Assembly (NCBI GenBank): GCA_034336665.1
Contig: JAPFBE010000032.1
Location: 3,534,001 to 3,598,000 of the forward strand
Direction: 5' to 3'
DNA from: Luscinia megarhynchos
Taxonomy: Eukaryota > Chordata > Aves > Passeriformes > Turdidae
Length of the DNA stretch: 64,000 nucleotides
The notes under the pieces are model-generated. The model searched no databases. It saw only the letters and a program-made list of their open reading frames with translations, and was not told where the DNA came from. Below, one piece after another: positions 54,891 through 64,000 of the stretch (positions are counted from its first letter, which is position 1; each line of letters begins with the position of its first letter). Position numbers and translations under genes: made by a program.

Positions 54891-55512
54891 TTGTGTGTTT
54901 TTATAAATGTTTCCAGTTGTCTGTAATGTTAATTGTTAAGTTCTTGGCCTCACCCTGTTTTCGGCCCAAATTGTCTCTTTCCCTCGCGTCGGGTTAATGC
55001 CCTCGCTGCCTCCCCAAAATGGCGCCTGTGACAGAGGAGGAGTGACATGCAAATGAAAGACATAGAGAATGCTGGGACACCAGAGCTGAAACCCCTAAAA
55101 TAACGAGCCCAAATAATATCCAAGACTGAGAATAGTGTTCCAGAGCTGGAAATAAATAACGAAGAAGGCAAAGTCACCATCCGGAGCTGCACCGTGACCT
55201 GAATAGCATCCTACCATCAGGACCTCCCCTTGCAATAACGAGCCACAGCAGTCTTTCTAGGGACCCATGAGGACGAAAGACCCAGCTCTGCCTGTGAAGA
55301 CAGAACTGAACTACTTCTCCTCCTCGGTGTCGCCTTTCGGGAACAGCAGCGGTGTGCGCAGTTGTTCGGGTCCCCCACCCAGAGCTGATCTCTAATAAAG
55401 GCCTTATAAAGGAGCTGGTTTCCTGGCCCATTTTTTTCACTTTTGTTTCTTTCTCTCATGGAATTTTGTCCTATCCGTCACTAAGGAACGCTAACGACCG
55501 GGTACTTAGACA
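54891..55512 (+). mobile_element. Solo LTR, gammaretrovirus-like, ~622 bp
   Basis: Starts TTGTGTGTTTTTATAAATG and ends GTACTTAGACA; flanks AAAG (54887-54890 and 55513-55516) form a 4-bp duplication, and LTR-D sequence continues across. AATAAA with downstream sequence near 55394 (TCTAATAAAGGCC). Not the ERV-A or ERV-B family. Confidence 0.7.
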
Positions 55513-56652
55513 AAAGAAGTTGCCAAGCTCAGGGGACTATGGCACCTGGCTGCATTTCTCTTACCTGAGGGTTTCTCTTGGAGGGGCAGAGATACCACGA
55601 GAATTTGCCTGGGGAAAAGGGGGCTGGGCACAGCTCTTAGCTCTCTTGTTCTTGCGGCTTTGGAGAAGGACGGTCGAGTTGTTGCTTACTTGGGAAATGG
55701 GGGGCGGGGGCGGGAAAGGAAAGGAATTCGCTGCTGCCCCCTGAGCGCAGCCCTGTCCTGCTTCTTCTGTCGTGGATGAGCCGTTGATCATGAGAGCAGC
55801 CACTGAACTGGGACCTTATTAATAGCCTATCTCACTTAAAAAAAGCACTTTCACCATCTGCTCAGGTGCCTCAGGGGAAACCCCATGACCCCAAGGTCTT
55901 TTCCCCTCCAAGGGAGCCCCTCTTCCGGCCGTGTTCAGGAGCCCAGCCCCCGCTGTTTCTTTGCCACTGCTTCGGGTTTTTGCTACACCGTAGCCCTGCA
56001 CTCCCTGCCTGCTGGGATGTCCTGCCATTCCAGCTACAGCTGTGGAATTTCTGATACATCTCGTCTACCACTCCGATATTTTGCTCATCCCTGCCATTCA
56101 GCTTGCTGCTTCCAAGATTCCTGCTACAGCTCTTTTTGCCATCGAGAGGGGCACCAGGATCGACTGCCCCTGGGGGTTTGTAAAGGAAGCCTCTTTTCCA
56201 TCCCTTCTGCCAGCTGCATCCACCATTACCATGAGAGAGAGATGGCCGAACTCGTGCCAGAGCGCCCCCTGCAGCTGCGGGAGAATCATTGCATCTGCCC
56301 TGCCTGGCCAGGGAACCACCAGCATCCCTGCAGGCTGTGACCATTACTACTCCAAAGGGGAAAGTGCCTGCAGCCGAGAGAAGGCTGCTTCTAGGTTTCT
56401 GGTTTTGTTTGTTGTTGCTCCCGTTGTTGTTGTTTGTTTGCCTTGTTATACATATACATACTAGTAAAGAACTGTTATTCCTTTTCCCATATTTTTGCTT
56501 GAAAGCCCCTTAATTTCAAAGTTTTAATTTGGAGAGAAGGGGGTCATATTCTTCATTTCAAGGGAGGCTCCCACCTCCCTCTGCAGACACCTGTCTTTCA
56601 AACCAAGACAGGGTTTCATTCCCTGCTTGTTTTAAACCACTATGGATACAAT

Positions 56653-58600
56653 TTTGATCTAAGCATTGCTGTATTACGTACAGAGCCAATGGTCACAATG
56701 TTGCTTGGTCTATTCATGTGGTTGTGACATCTAACCGTGTATATATTCCCTTACGTGATCCTCAGTGCTCTATTTCAGAGCAGGCAAATAGATCAGGATT
56801 GCTTTTTTTATGTCCTGTGTGATATCATCTTATGACATGATAACATCAAGGGCAATGAGGATCCTTTGGGATGTATATTCAGTGTTGCTCTCCTGCCCTG
56901 GCCTTGGGTGCTGCCTCTGGGAATTAATTAATAATCATACCCAGCCTGTGGAGGGAATAGGGGAGGATGATTTTCCCCACCTGTTCACCCCTTTTTCCTC
57001 CTTCAGGCCTGTTACAACAGCTTTTCAGAATTTTGAATTCCCTTTGGATGTTAAGGAAAGCATGTTCTTGTTGCTAAGTCTACCAGGTCTCCTCAGTACG
57101 GTCAACACCATGTTTAGTTACAAAAGAGATTTCTAGGAAGGTCCTTAAGAGATCTGCCCTGAGAGTGGATTGCCCTGAGTGGCATGGAATGTGGGAGGAC
57201 ATGGGCCAGCATTTGGGGACATTCTCTGTTCCAATGGTTTGGAAATTCACCCTAAACAACTACAGGACCCTGATAAAGTAACAGAATATTTGCAAGGAGA
57301 ATGCTGTGGCAACACCAGGGAGAAGCAACTTATTGCAGTGTGTTGGGCTACTATTTATCAGACACTGCTCGATACTAGACAGCACCCTCAGGGGGAGGAG
57401 AAGAAAAGCAGAGCAACAGGCACTGTGGCCACTCAAACTGCAGCTGAACCAGAGGAACAACCAGTGCTGGTAGCAGTTGCCCCTATACAGAAGAAGAAAT
57501 CCAAGATGAAATCAGTTTGCTTAGTGAGGGATGAAGAAGTAGGGACCCCACAATAGGAGAAAGAGGCAGGGCCAGTGATAATCACACAATCCCTATACCT
57601 GTGTGAGCTGCGAGATATGTGAAAACATTTTAGATGCCAGCCAGATGAGCCCCTATTGACCTGACTGCTCTGATACTGGGATAGCGCAGCCCACAATATG
57701 AAACTAGATGGTAGTAAAGCCAAGCAACTGGGATCCCTGTCCAGGGATGTGGGCATTGACAAGGGGATTGGGAAGAGGACAGAAACTCTCAGCCTCTGGA
57801 GGTGACACTTGTCAAGTGTGAGGGAAAGGTATTCTCTCAAGGATGATCTAGTAGCACGTCCAAGCAGGTGGAATATCATGGAGAAAAGTATCCAGTACCT
57901 GAGAGAATTAGCTGTGCTGGAGGTACTCTATAGGAATTCAAATAACAAGCAGCCCCCTATAGATTCAGATGAGGTCTGGTGTACACAGTCCACATGGTGG
58001 AAGTTTGCATGGAGCATGCCATTGTCATATGCCATCTCATTGGCATTGATGTCAATGAAAGGAGAACAGACAGTGCTTCAGGTGACTACCTGACTCTGGC
58101 AATATGATCATCTTTTTTCCTCCCTACCAACCTGCGCCTCGGCTGTGGAAAGGCTGTCCAATACTGCGGACAGATTGGAAAGACTCAAGCAAGAGAGGAA
58201 ATGTCCCATGCCTCACCACTATGGACCAGAGTGTCTGCTATTGGGAGCAAGCACACCCCTGCTCTAGAGAGAGGGTTCATACCACGAGGTAACCTGTGGT
58301 TTTACCTGCAGGACCACAGAAAGGACATGAGGAAGTGGGATGGAAAACCCACCTCTGCCCTAGCAGCATGGGGATGTGACTTGAAAGGGAAAACAACAAC
58401 CATAAGAAATTCTTCAAGGATAAATGTTGCTCCAGTTTCCTGTGGGCAAGTCCTCAGACAGAACAGAAGGGCTGATGTTACTTCTGATCCTCTTGAAGGG
58501 ACCTCCAGTTCATATTTACAGGTGAGCAACAAGTGCTATGACCAGGACTAGAGGGGACATGCTTCCAGCCAGGTGGAGGAAAGGGAAAAATCTGATCTAT
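56653..58600 (+). pseudogene. gag: ERV-L gag region
   Basis: Decayed ERVL-type gag. Blocks readable across frames include 57179-57555 (ending in a Gln/Glu/Lys-rich stretch), KQLGSLSRDVGIDKGIGKRT near 57723, and ERYSLKDDLVARPSRWNIMEKSIQYLRELAV (57824-57920, in frame 57809-58093). No zinc knuckle, as usual in ERVL. Frames 56810-57136 and 58201-58551 are probably parts of the same gene. Assignment rests on its place upstream of the ERVL-like pol and on family knowledge. Confidence 0.65.
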
Positions 58601-59150
58601 TGGACTGCATGGATCCAATTGCCTAGCACATCAGACCCACAAGAGTATAAGGCTTTAGTTGATACCAGTGCACAATGTACCATGGTGCCATCAAGATATG
58701 TAGGGGCAGAATCCCCCTCTATTATTGGGATGACAGGGGGATCCCATAACTGACTGTACTGGAAGTTGAAGTGAGCCTGATAGGGAATGAATGTCAAAAA
58801 CACTGCATTCTGACTGGCCCAGAGGCCCTGTGTATCCCTGGCATAGATTGCCTCAGGAAAAGGTATTTCAAGGAAACAAAAGGGCATCATTGGACTTTTG
58901 GGATAGCTGTCGTGGAGACAGAGGAAATAAGTTGAATACCTTGCCTGGTCTATCAAAGGACCCTTCTGCTGTGGAACTGCTGAGGGTTGAAGAATAACAG
59001 GTACCAATCGCTATCACAACAGTGCACCATCAATAATACCGCACCAATCAGGACTCTGTGACTATCATCCATATAAATGATTCACGAACTGGAGAGCCAG
59101 GGATTTGTCAGGAAGACTCCCTTACCCTTTCATAGTCCTGTATGGCTTGT
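58601..59150 (+). pseudogene. pro: ERV-L protease and RT start
   Basis: ALVDTSAQCTMVPSRYVG (58654 onward) is the retropepsin active-site region, with Asp-Thr-Ser in place of Asp-Thr/Ser-Gly. It continues as VSLIGNECQKHCIL and GIDCL in other frames, then HELESQGFV (about 59086) starts RT. Multiple stops. Confidence 0.7.
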
Positions 59151-59177
59151 GCATAAGTCCAATGGAGAGCGGAGACT

Positions 59178-59486
59178 TGTTACTGATAAGTAAAACTTTA
59201 CAAAAGGAAGGCCTTGTAAAATCATGGCTCAGGCCTTTTACTTCAGCTAAGTAGAAAAGGACTGTGGGAAAGAGATTCAGCTGAATTAGGGGTAGGAAAA
59301 CAAGTTATATAACCATTGTGTGTTCACATCACGGTGTATGGCGGTTGGTTGAATTACATTTGTTATGCTTTAAAGCTATGTAACTGATAATGGGCTAACT
59401 GCTTTAAAAGGCCTGGTTTTTGCAATAAAGCGCCTCTCCTTTGCACCTGCCTGGGGACTCTACGTCACTACATACCCTCACCCACA
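59178..59486 (+). mobile_element. Solo LTR, short class II type, 309 bp, inside ERV-L RT
   Basis: Starts TGTTACTGATAAG and ends CTCACCCACA with a perfect 6-bp duplication GAGACT (59172-59177 and 59487-59492). TATA-like CTTTAAAAGG at 59402-59411 and AATAAA at 59424-59429. RT coding sequence continues across the site. Confidence 0.9.
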
Positions 59487-60600
59487 GAGACTGACAGTGG
59501 ACTATTGCGGTCTGAATGAAGTCAGACCACCACTGAGTGCAGCTGTGCCAGATGTGCTGGAACTTCAGTACGAAGTCCAAGGCAGCAAAGTGGTGCCACC
59601 ATTAACATTGCTAATGCATTTTTCTCCATTCCTTTAGCAGCAGAGTGCAGGCCACAGTTTGCTTTCACCTGGAGGGGCATCCAGTACACCTGGAATTGAC
59701 TGCCCCAGGGGTGGAAACACGGCCCCATGATTTGCCATGAACTGATGCAGACTGCACTGGAAAAGGATGAAGCTCCAGAACACTTGCAATACATTGATAA
59801 CATCATTGTGTGGGGCAGCACAGCAGAGGAAGCTTTGGAAAAAGCAGAGAAGATAATCTCGATCCTCCTGAAAGCAATGGCAAGACATCACCAGATTTCA
59901 ATGGACATGGTCAACAAAACAGCAGCTATGTCCCCACCAACCAGCAAGAAGAAAACACAGGGTTTCCTAGGCGCTGTGGGTTTTTGGAGAATGCATATTC
60001 CAGATTACACTCAGGTTGTAAGCTATGTCTATCATGTTATATGGAAGAACAATTTTCAAGTGGGGTCCTGAAAAACAACAAGCTCTTGAACAGATTAAAC
60101 AGGAGAATGTTCATGCAGTAGCCCTTAGGCCAGTCAGGACAGGACAAGATGTAAAAACATGCTCTACACCACAGCTGGGGAGAATGGTCCTTCCTGGAGT
60201 CTTTGGCAAAACGTACCTGGGGAGACCCAAGGACTACCCCTGGGGTTATGAATTTGGGGATACAAAGATTCCTAGGCCTGTTACACCCCAACTGAAAAGG
60301 AGATGCTGGCAGTTTATGAAGGGGTTCGAGGTGCTTCACAAGTGAGTGGCACTGAAGTATAGCTACTCCTGGTGCCCTGGCTGCCAGTGCTGGGCTGTAT
60401 GTTCAAAGGCAAAGTCCCTTCCATACATTATGCCACTGATGCTACATAGAATAAATGGATAGCTCTGATCATACAATGAGCTCAAACAGGAAATCCTAAT
60501 CGCCCAGGCATCTTGGAAGTCATCACAAACTGGCCTGAAGTTTAGAATTTCAGACTATAATCAGAAGAGAAGGAGGAACAGGTGACATGCTGAGGAGGCC
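59487..60600 (+). pseudogene. pol: ERV-L reverse transcriptase
   Basis: GLNEVRPPLSAAVPD, then PQFAFTWRG across frames, LPQGWKHG near 59702, and in frame 59727-60071 the active-site region QYIDNIIVWGS, where the second catalytic Asp of YxDD is Asn. MSPPTSKKKTQGFLGAVGFWRMHIPDY and, in another frame, QALEQIKQENVHAVALRPVRTGQDV follow. YIDD and this order are typical of ERVL-type pol. Confidence 0.85.
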
Positions 60601-61740
60601 CCACCATGTAACCAGCTACCAGAAAATGAAAAGTGATATGCTTTCTTCACTGACAGTTCCTGCTGTATTGTAGGTATACATAGAATGGAAAACTGCTGTA
60701 TGGTGTCCCATGAGGTGAATCACAGAAGCTGTTGAGGGACAAGGTGGATCCAGTCATGTTGCAGAGCTGAAAGCTGTCCAGCTGGCTTTAGATAACACTG
60801 AATAAGAGAAATGGCCAGCTGTCTACCTGTACACTGACTTGTGGATGGCAGCAAAAGCTCTGTGGTGGTGGCTGGACTGATGGAAAAAGGCCAGTTGGTA
60901 GCACAGAAGTAAATCCATCTGGGCTGCTGAATTGTGGCAAGGCATCGCTGCCTGGGTAGAGAAGTTGGCTGTAAAAGTACATCATGTAGATGTACATGTA
61001 CCCAACAGTTGGGCTACTGAAGAACATCACAACAATGGACAGGTGGATTGGAGTGCCAAGATTAAAGTGTCTCAGGTAAATCTGGACTGGCAAGATAAGG
61101 GTGAATTATTTCTCGCTTGGTGTGTCCATGACGCCTCAGGTCATCAGGGAAGAGATGCAACATGCTGATGGGCTTGTCATCAAGGGGTGGCCTTAACTAT
61201 GGACGCTATCTCACAGGTTATCCATAACTGTGAAACATGCCCTGCAATCAAGCAGGCAAAGCCTCTGTGGTATGGGGGATGGCGGTTAAAATATAAATAT
61301 GGCAAGGCCTGGCAGATTGATTGCATCACACTTCCGCAAACCCATCAAGGTAAGTGTTGCATGCTTACAATGGTGGAAACAACCACTGGATGGCTGGAGA
61401 TGTACCCTGTGTGTCACACCACTGCCCGGAATATCATCTTGGGCCTTGAAAAACAATTTCTGTGGAAACATGGGACCCCAGAAAGAACTGAGTTGGACAA
61501 CAAACTCATTTCAAAAATAGCCTTATATTCCCTATCATGCACCAGCCTCTTTAAAATTTGAATGGTACAATGGATTGCTAAAAACCACAGCAGAGGCAAT
61601 GGGCGGTAGGAACTTCAAACATTAGAATGTACATTTAGCAAAGGCCACCTGCTTAGTTAACACCCAAGGCTCTACCAATCAAGCTGACCCTGCCCAATCA
61701 AAACCTTCATGTACCTTAGAAGGGAATAAAGGCCCCATGG
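60601..61740 (+). pseudogene. pol: ERV-L RNase H and integrase
   Basis: RNase H: LYTD (about 60827) and WVEKLAVKVHHVDVHVP (60952 onward). Integrase: zinc region HDASGHQGRDAT ... NCETCPAIKQ, catalytic WQIDCITLPQ (61310), WLEMYPV, WKHGTPERTELDN (61467 onward). After the second Asp (in ELDN) part of the core including the third residue is deleted or rearranged; YNGLLKTT is found at 61564. Fragments with LAKAT and ADPAQS follow at 61637-61697. Confidence 0.85.
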
Positions 61741-62147
61741 TGCATATAAGGAATGTGTTAGGGAAGAGTTCAGATTAGTCCTGCCTCAAGCAAAGGCAAA
61801 GCCATCCATGGGATTGCTTTTGCTCAAGGACCTGGGTGCGCTTGGTGAGTAATGCAGAGGGACAGGGAAACATGATGTGTACCTCAGGGGGATTTGATTT
61901 TTTTGGTGAAAACAGTCTGCAATGTTATCACCAGCCCCACTCCCCCTTCCCTGGAAGGCATCTAGGACATATAGAACCCACAGTCATGGACTAAATGAAC
62001 TCAACAGACATCTTGGAGGGATGGTTGTTGACTATGGAAATGACACCTGTGCTTGTATGTATATAAATATATAAATATCTATCTATACATATGTCTATAT
62101 ATATACAGAGTTGGAAGGTGTAGGATCTGGGCTTGATGTAGATGGTA
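61741..62147 (+). other. ERV-L 3' untranslated region with AT repeat
   Basis: No env or dUTPase motif seen. A TATATAAATATATAAATATCTATC microsatellite-like stretch lies at 62057-62105. Confidence 0.55.
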
Positions 62148-62591
62148 AAGAAAAAGGGGTGGGTAGTGTCCAAATTTTGGCCAGGACAAAGCTAATTTTT
62201 TCACACTAGCCGTGAGGAGGAAAACCTTGGAGCCATATGGGTCGGTCTAGGTTGCTATTTTATAGTTTTTCGTCATTACCAAGGGGGAAGGAACTCTCCC
62301 TTGAGAATAAGAGCATGGCTTGGGGTCAAGAAAAGCATTGCTGGAGGGGGAAACCAGTCTGCCATTGTTCATTATCAGTCCTTGAGGAGCATTTTGCATG
62401 TAAATCACTGTCACTTTTGTAAACTTTTGTTATTAATATTGATGCTGTTACTGTTTGTTTTCTTATCTCATTGCTGTTTCTAGATGATCTCTGCCTTTTG
62501 TCTCTCTCGATGGAGTGGGGAGGGGAGTGGCGTGTGGTTTTCTTTTTAGTGGGAGTACTAACTTGGGGAATACCATTCCTAAACCTGGACA
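62148..62591 (+). repeat. ERV-L polypurine tract and 3' LTR
   Basis: GTAAAGAAAAAGGGGTGGGTAG (about 62142-62166) is the polypurine tract, followed by the LTR 62167-62591 starting TGTCCAAATTTTGG and ending AAACCTGGACA. Its first 230 bases align with 46032-46266, giving the empty state of the ERV-B insertion site at about 62383-62392. Confidence 0.8.
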
Positions 62592-62596
62592 GAGGG

Positions 62597-63278
62597 GATG
62601 CCAGACATAGGGATGAGTCCATCCCATCTTCATGGGTGCAGAACAGAGTACTGAGATAGGGCCATGTTGTTATGGCCAAGACTGAAAGAGGAAGGATCTG
62701 GGCTGCTTAAAATGACAACTGCCGAACCTTGCAATGCAGAAAGCATGGGCAAGAGAGGATGTGGAGAGGATGAGGACTACGTATGGTGATAGTAAATAAC
62801 ATGACCCCATCAAAGAGCTGTCCCTGAGCTCCAAAGAGACCTGTCCCCCTGCCACTACTACCCTGGAAGTGTCAGTGATCTGTAGGGTCCAGTAACAAGC
62901 CCTCACACCAGTGCTGGACACTGATTCCCTCTCCTCCCCCATTTAGAGTGACAGCAGAGGGGATGCTTGCCCATGATCCACCCTTCTCCCCCAGACACCT
63001 GGGTTGACTTCATCACTCTTAAAGAACCTACCATATCTGACCAAGTCCATATGTGAGCTGGTCCTTCTGGGCTCTGTGAGATTTTACATAGTTATTTGTG
63101 TCATTATAATCAATATAAACAAGAATACTAAATCCAAAGTAAAGCATAGACATGAAACACAAGAAAATCTAATTTCGTTATATTTGTTTAAATCACTTTT
63201 TTATAAATTGTTGATTTTTTTTGTTTTTATGTATTTTTATTATTTTGTCACGATAATAATGAATTGTATCCACTCTTA
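62597..63278. other. Unassigned sequence
   Basis: No recognised repeat or gene. AT-rich toward the right end. Confidence 0.4.
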
Positions 63279-63639
63279 TGTATAAGGAAAACGTGGGCTT
63301 GTTTGAACATGAGCAGGCACGTCCCTGCTTGCTAAGAGTGTAAGCTGAAAACATGTTCGAGCCTTGTCCAGACCTTGTGGGGGCTTGCTTGTAGCCACTG
63401 CTGCTGGAGTGCTAGCCAACATGTTCGGGCTTGCTCGAACTTGTACTCCAGAACAGTGGGCAGGTCACAGCCCACCAAGAAGTTGCCTATAAAAGGAGCA
63501 GTGACCCGGGGTAGGACAGACGTGTTGGCAGAGCAAAGACTCCCCACTTCCCCAGTGCTGTGTTGCCTGTTCCTTATCAATGAACTAATAAATTGCCTTA
63601 TTGATTGACCTACCCAATTGTGGTGAGTAATTTATAACA
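63279..63639 (+). mobile_element. Probable solo LTR, short class II-like, 361 bp
   Basis: Starts TGTATAAGG and ends TTTATAACA, with TATA box CTATAAAAGG at about 63487-63496 and AATAAA at 63587-63592 in correct order. Repeated ACATGTTCGAGCCTTG/ACATGTTCGGGCTTG blocks in U3. Flanks not a clear duplication. Confidence 0.6.
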
Positions 63640-64000
63640 ACTCCTTGCAGAGCTGACAGGGAAAGGACATGGGTATCCTCAGATAGGAATCATTCAGCCT
63701 TCTCTGGATCTCTACACTGAGATGCAATAAATTATGTCCCAATGTGTCCATGACTTTCCTAGGGCAAGAAATTTGAGTGACCAGCCCACACAGAGGTCCT
63801 GCCTTTACTCACATGATCTCCACACTGAACTGCAATGTCTGAATTGAAAATACTTGTTGATGAGGAGGAGTTCGGATGTCTGCTAGGTGCCTAAATTCAG
63901 GTGAGATCCCAGCATGGTCAGGAATCCATGCACTTCTAAGCCTGTTTGGACAAAGTCAAGAATACAGTGGTGCTACAAGGAACATGAACAATTAGAGAGT
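63640..64000. other. Unassigned sequence to window end
   Basis: No recognised gene or repeat. Confidence 0.4.

Larger units (their letters stand above)
54511..56610 (+). mobile_element. Solo LTR, LTR-D family, with nested gammaretroviral LTR
   Basis: Starts TGTTGGGGTTTAGG and ends CTTTCAAACCAAGACA. Perfect 5-bp duplication GGGTT (54506-54510 and 56611-56615). Homologous in reverse to the pieces at 18532-18598, 21926-22677 and 32728-32965, and its end resembles LTR-E. Contains a GC-rich minisatellite (54573-54735) and a nested solo LTR (54891-55512). Confidence 0.85.
46032..62591 (+). mobile_element. Provirus ERV-L, class III (ERVL-like), with three insertions
   Basis: Flanks GAAGG (46027-46031) and GAGGG (62592-62596) are a 5-bp duplication with one mismatch, as expected for ERVL. 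5' LTR pieces 46032-46266, 53904-54510 and about 56616-56652; internal gag, pro, pol in about 56653-61740; polypurine tract 62148-62163; 3' LTR 62167-62591. Inserted later: ERV-B (46267-53899), LTR-D (54511-56610) and a short class II LTR in RT (59178-59486). Heavily decayed; oldest retrovirus in the window. Confidence 0.8.

Noticed and set aside
55871..56344. 151- and 157-residue frames on both strands
   Set aside because: Both lie in the LTR-D copy and overlap each other; no family features.

Overview
The window looks like songbird genomic DNA made almost entirely of nested LTR retroelements. I recognise no host protein-coding gene. Evidence for a bird: a CR1 LINE with its typical 3' end (34325-34838, continuing in pieces to about 44725), and a mix of class I (gammaretrovirus-like), class II (ERVK/betaretrovirus-like) and class III (ERVL-like) endogenous retroviruses with many solo LTRs. 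The density of young elements and the lack of host genes would suit a W chromosome or other repeat-rich, low-recombination region, but that is inference.

Layout. 1-13.9 kb: solo LTRs of several families, including a gammaretroviral solo LTR (5580-6063) and an LTR (10149-13453) that carries a six-copy array of a ~437-bp unit. 13.9-16.3 kb: little recognisable. 16.3-22.9 kb: LTRs inside LTRs; two copies of one ~1.3-kb LTR (16291-17608 minus, 18880-20241 plus) face opposite ways. 22.9-32.7 kb: provirus ERV-A on the minus strand, gammaretrovirus-like, with two LTRs, a 4-bp target duplication, a tRNA-Trp-type primer site, gag, an in-frame UAG, pro-pol and an unusually long env. It is the best preserved element but has several breaks. 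33-34.3 kb: unassigned. 34.3-44.7 kb: the CR1 copy, split by an ERVK-like provirus (34839-43187) with 6-bp duplications and a dUTPase remnant; that provirus is itself split by two solo LTRs. 44.7-46.0 kb: unassigned. 46.0-62.6 kb: an ERVL-like provirus with 5-bp duplications. Its 5' LTR holds a second gammaretroviral provirus, ERV-B (46267-53899), and a solo LTR (54511-56610) that itself holds a gammaretroviral solo LTR; its RT is split by a short class II LTR. 62.6-64.0 kb: unassigned plus one more probable solo LTR.

All retroviral coding regions are broken by stops, frameshifts or deletions and are described as remnants. ERV-A and ERV-B share an Env type (paired-Cys SU motif; CX7CC in TM), but ERV-A carries an extra ~250-residue, Cys-rich, coiled-coil-containing module at the Env N terminus and an unexplained Cys- and Arg-rich open frame between pol and env. 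These two, and the satellite array inside an LTR, are the most interesting features. Boundaries come from terminal TG/CA, target duplications and comparison of copies by eye; family names (LTR-A, D, E, F, H) are local labels only.
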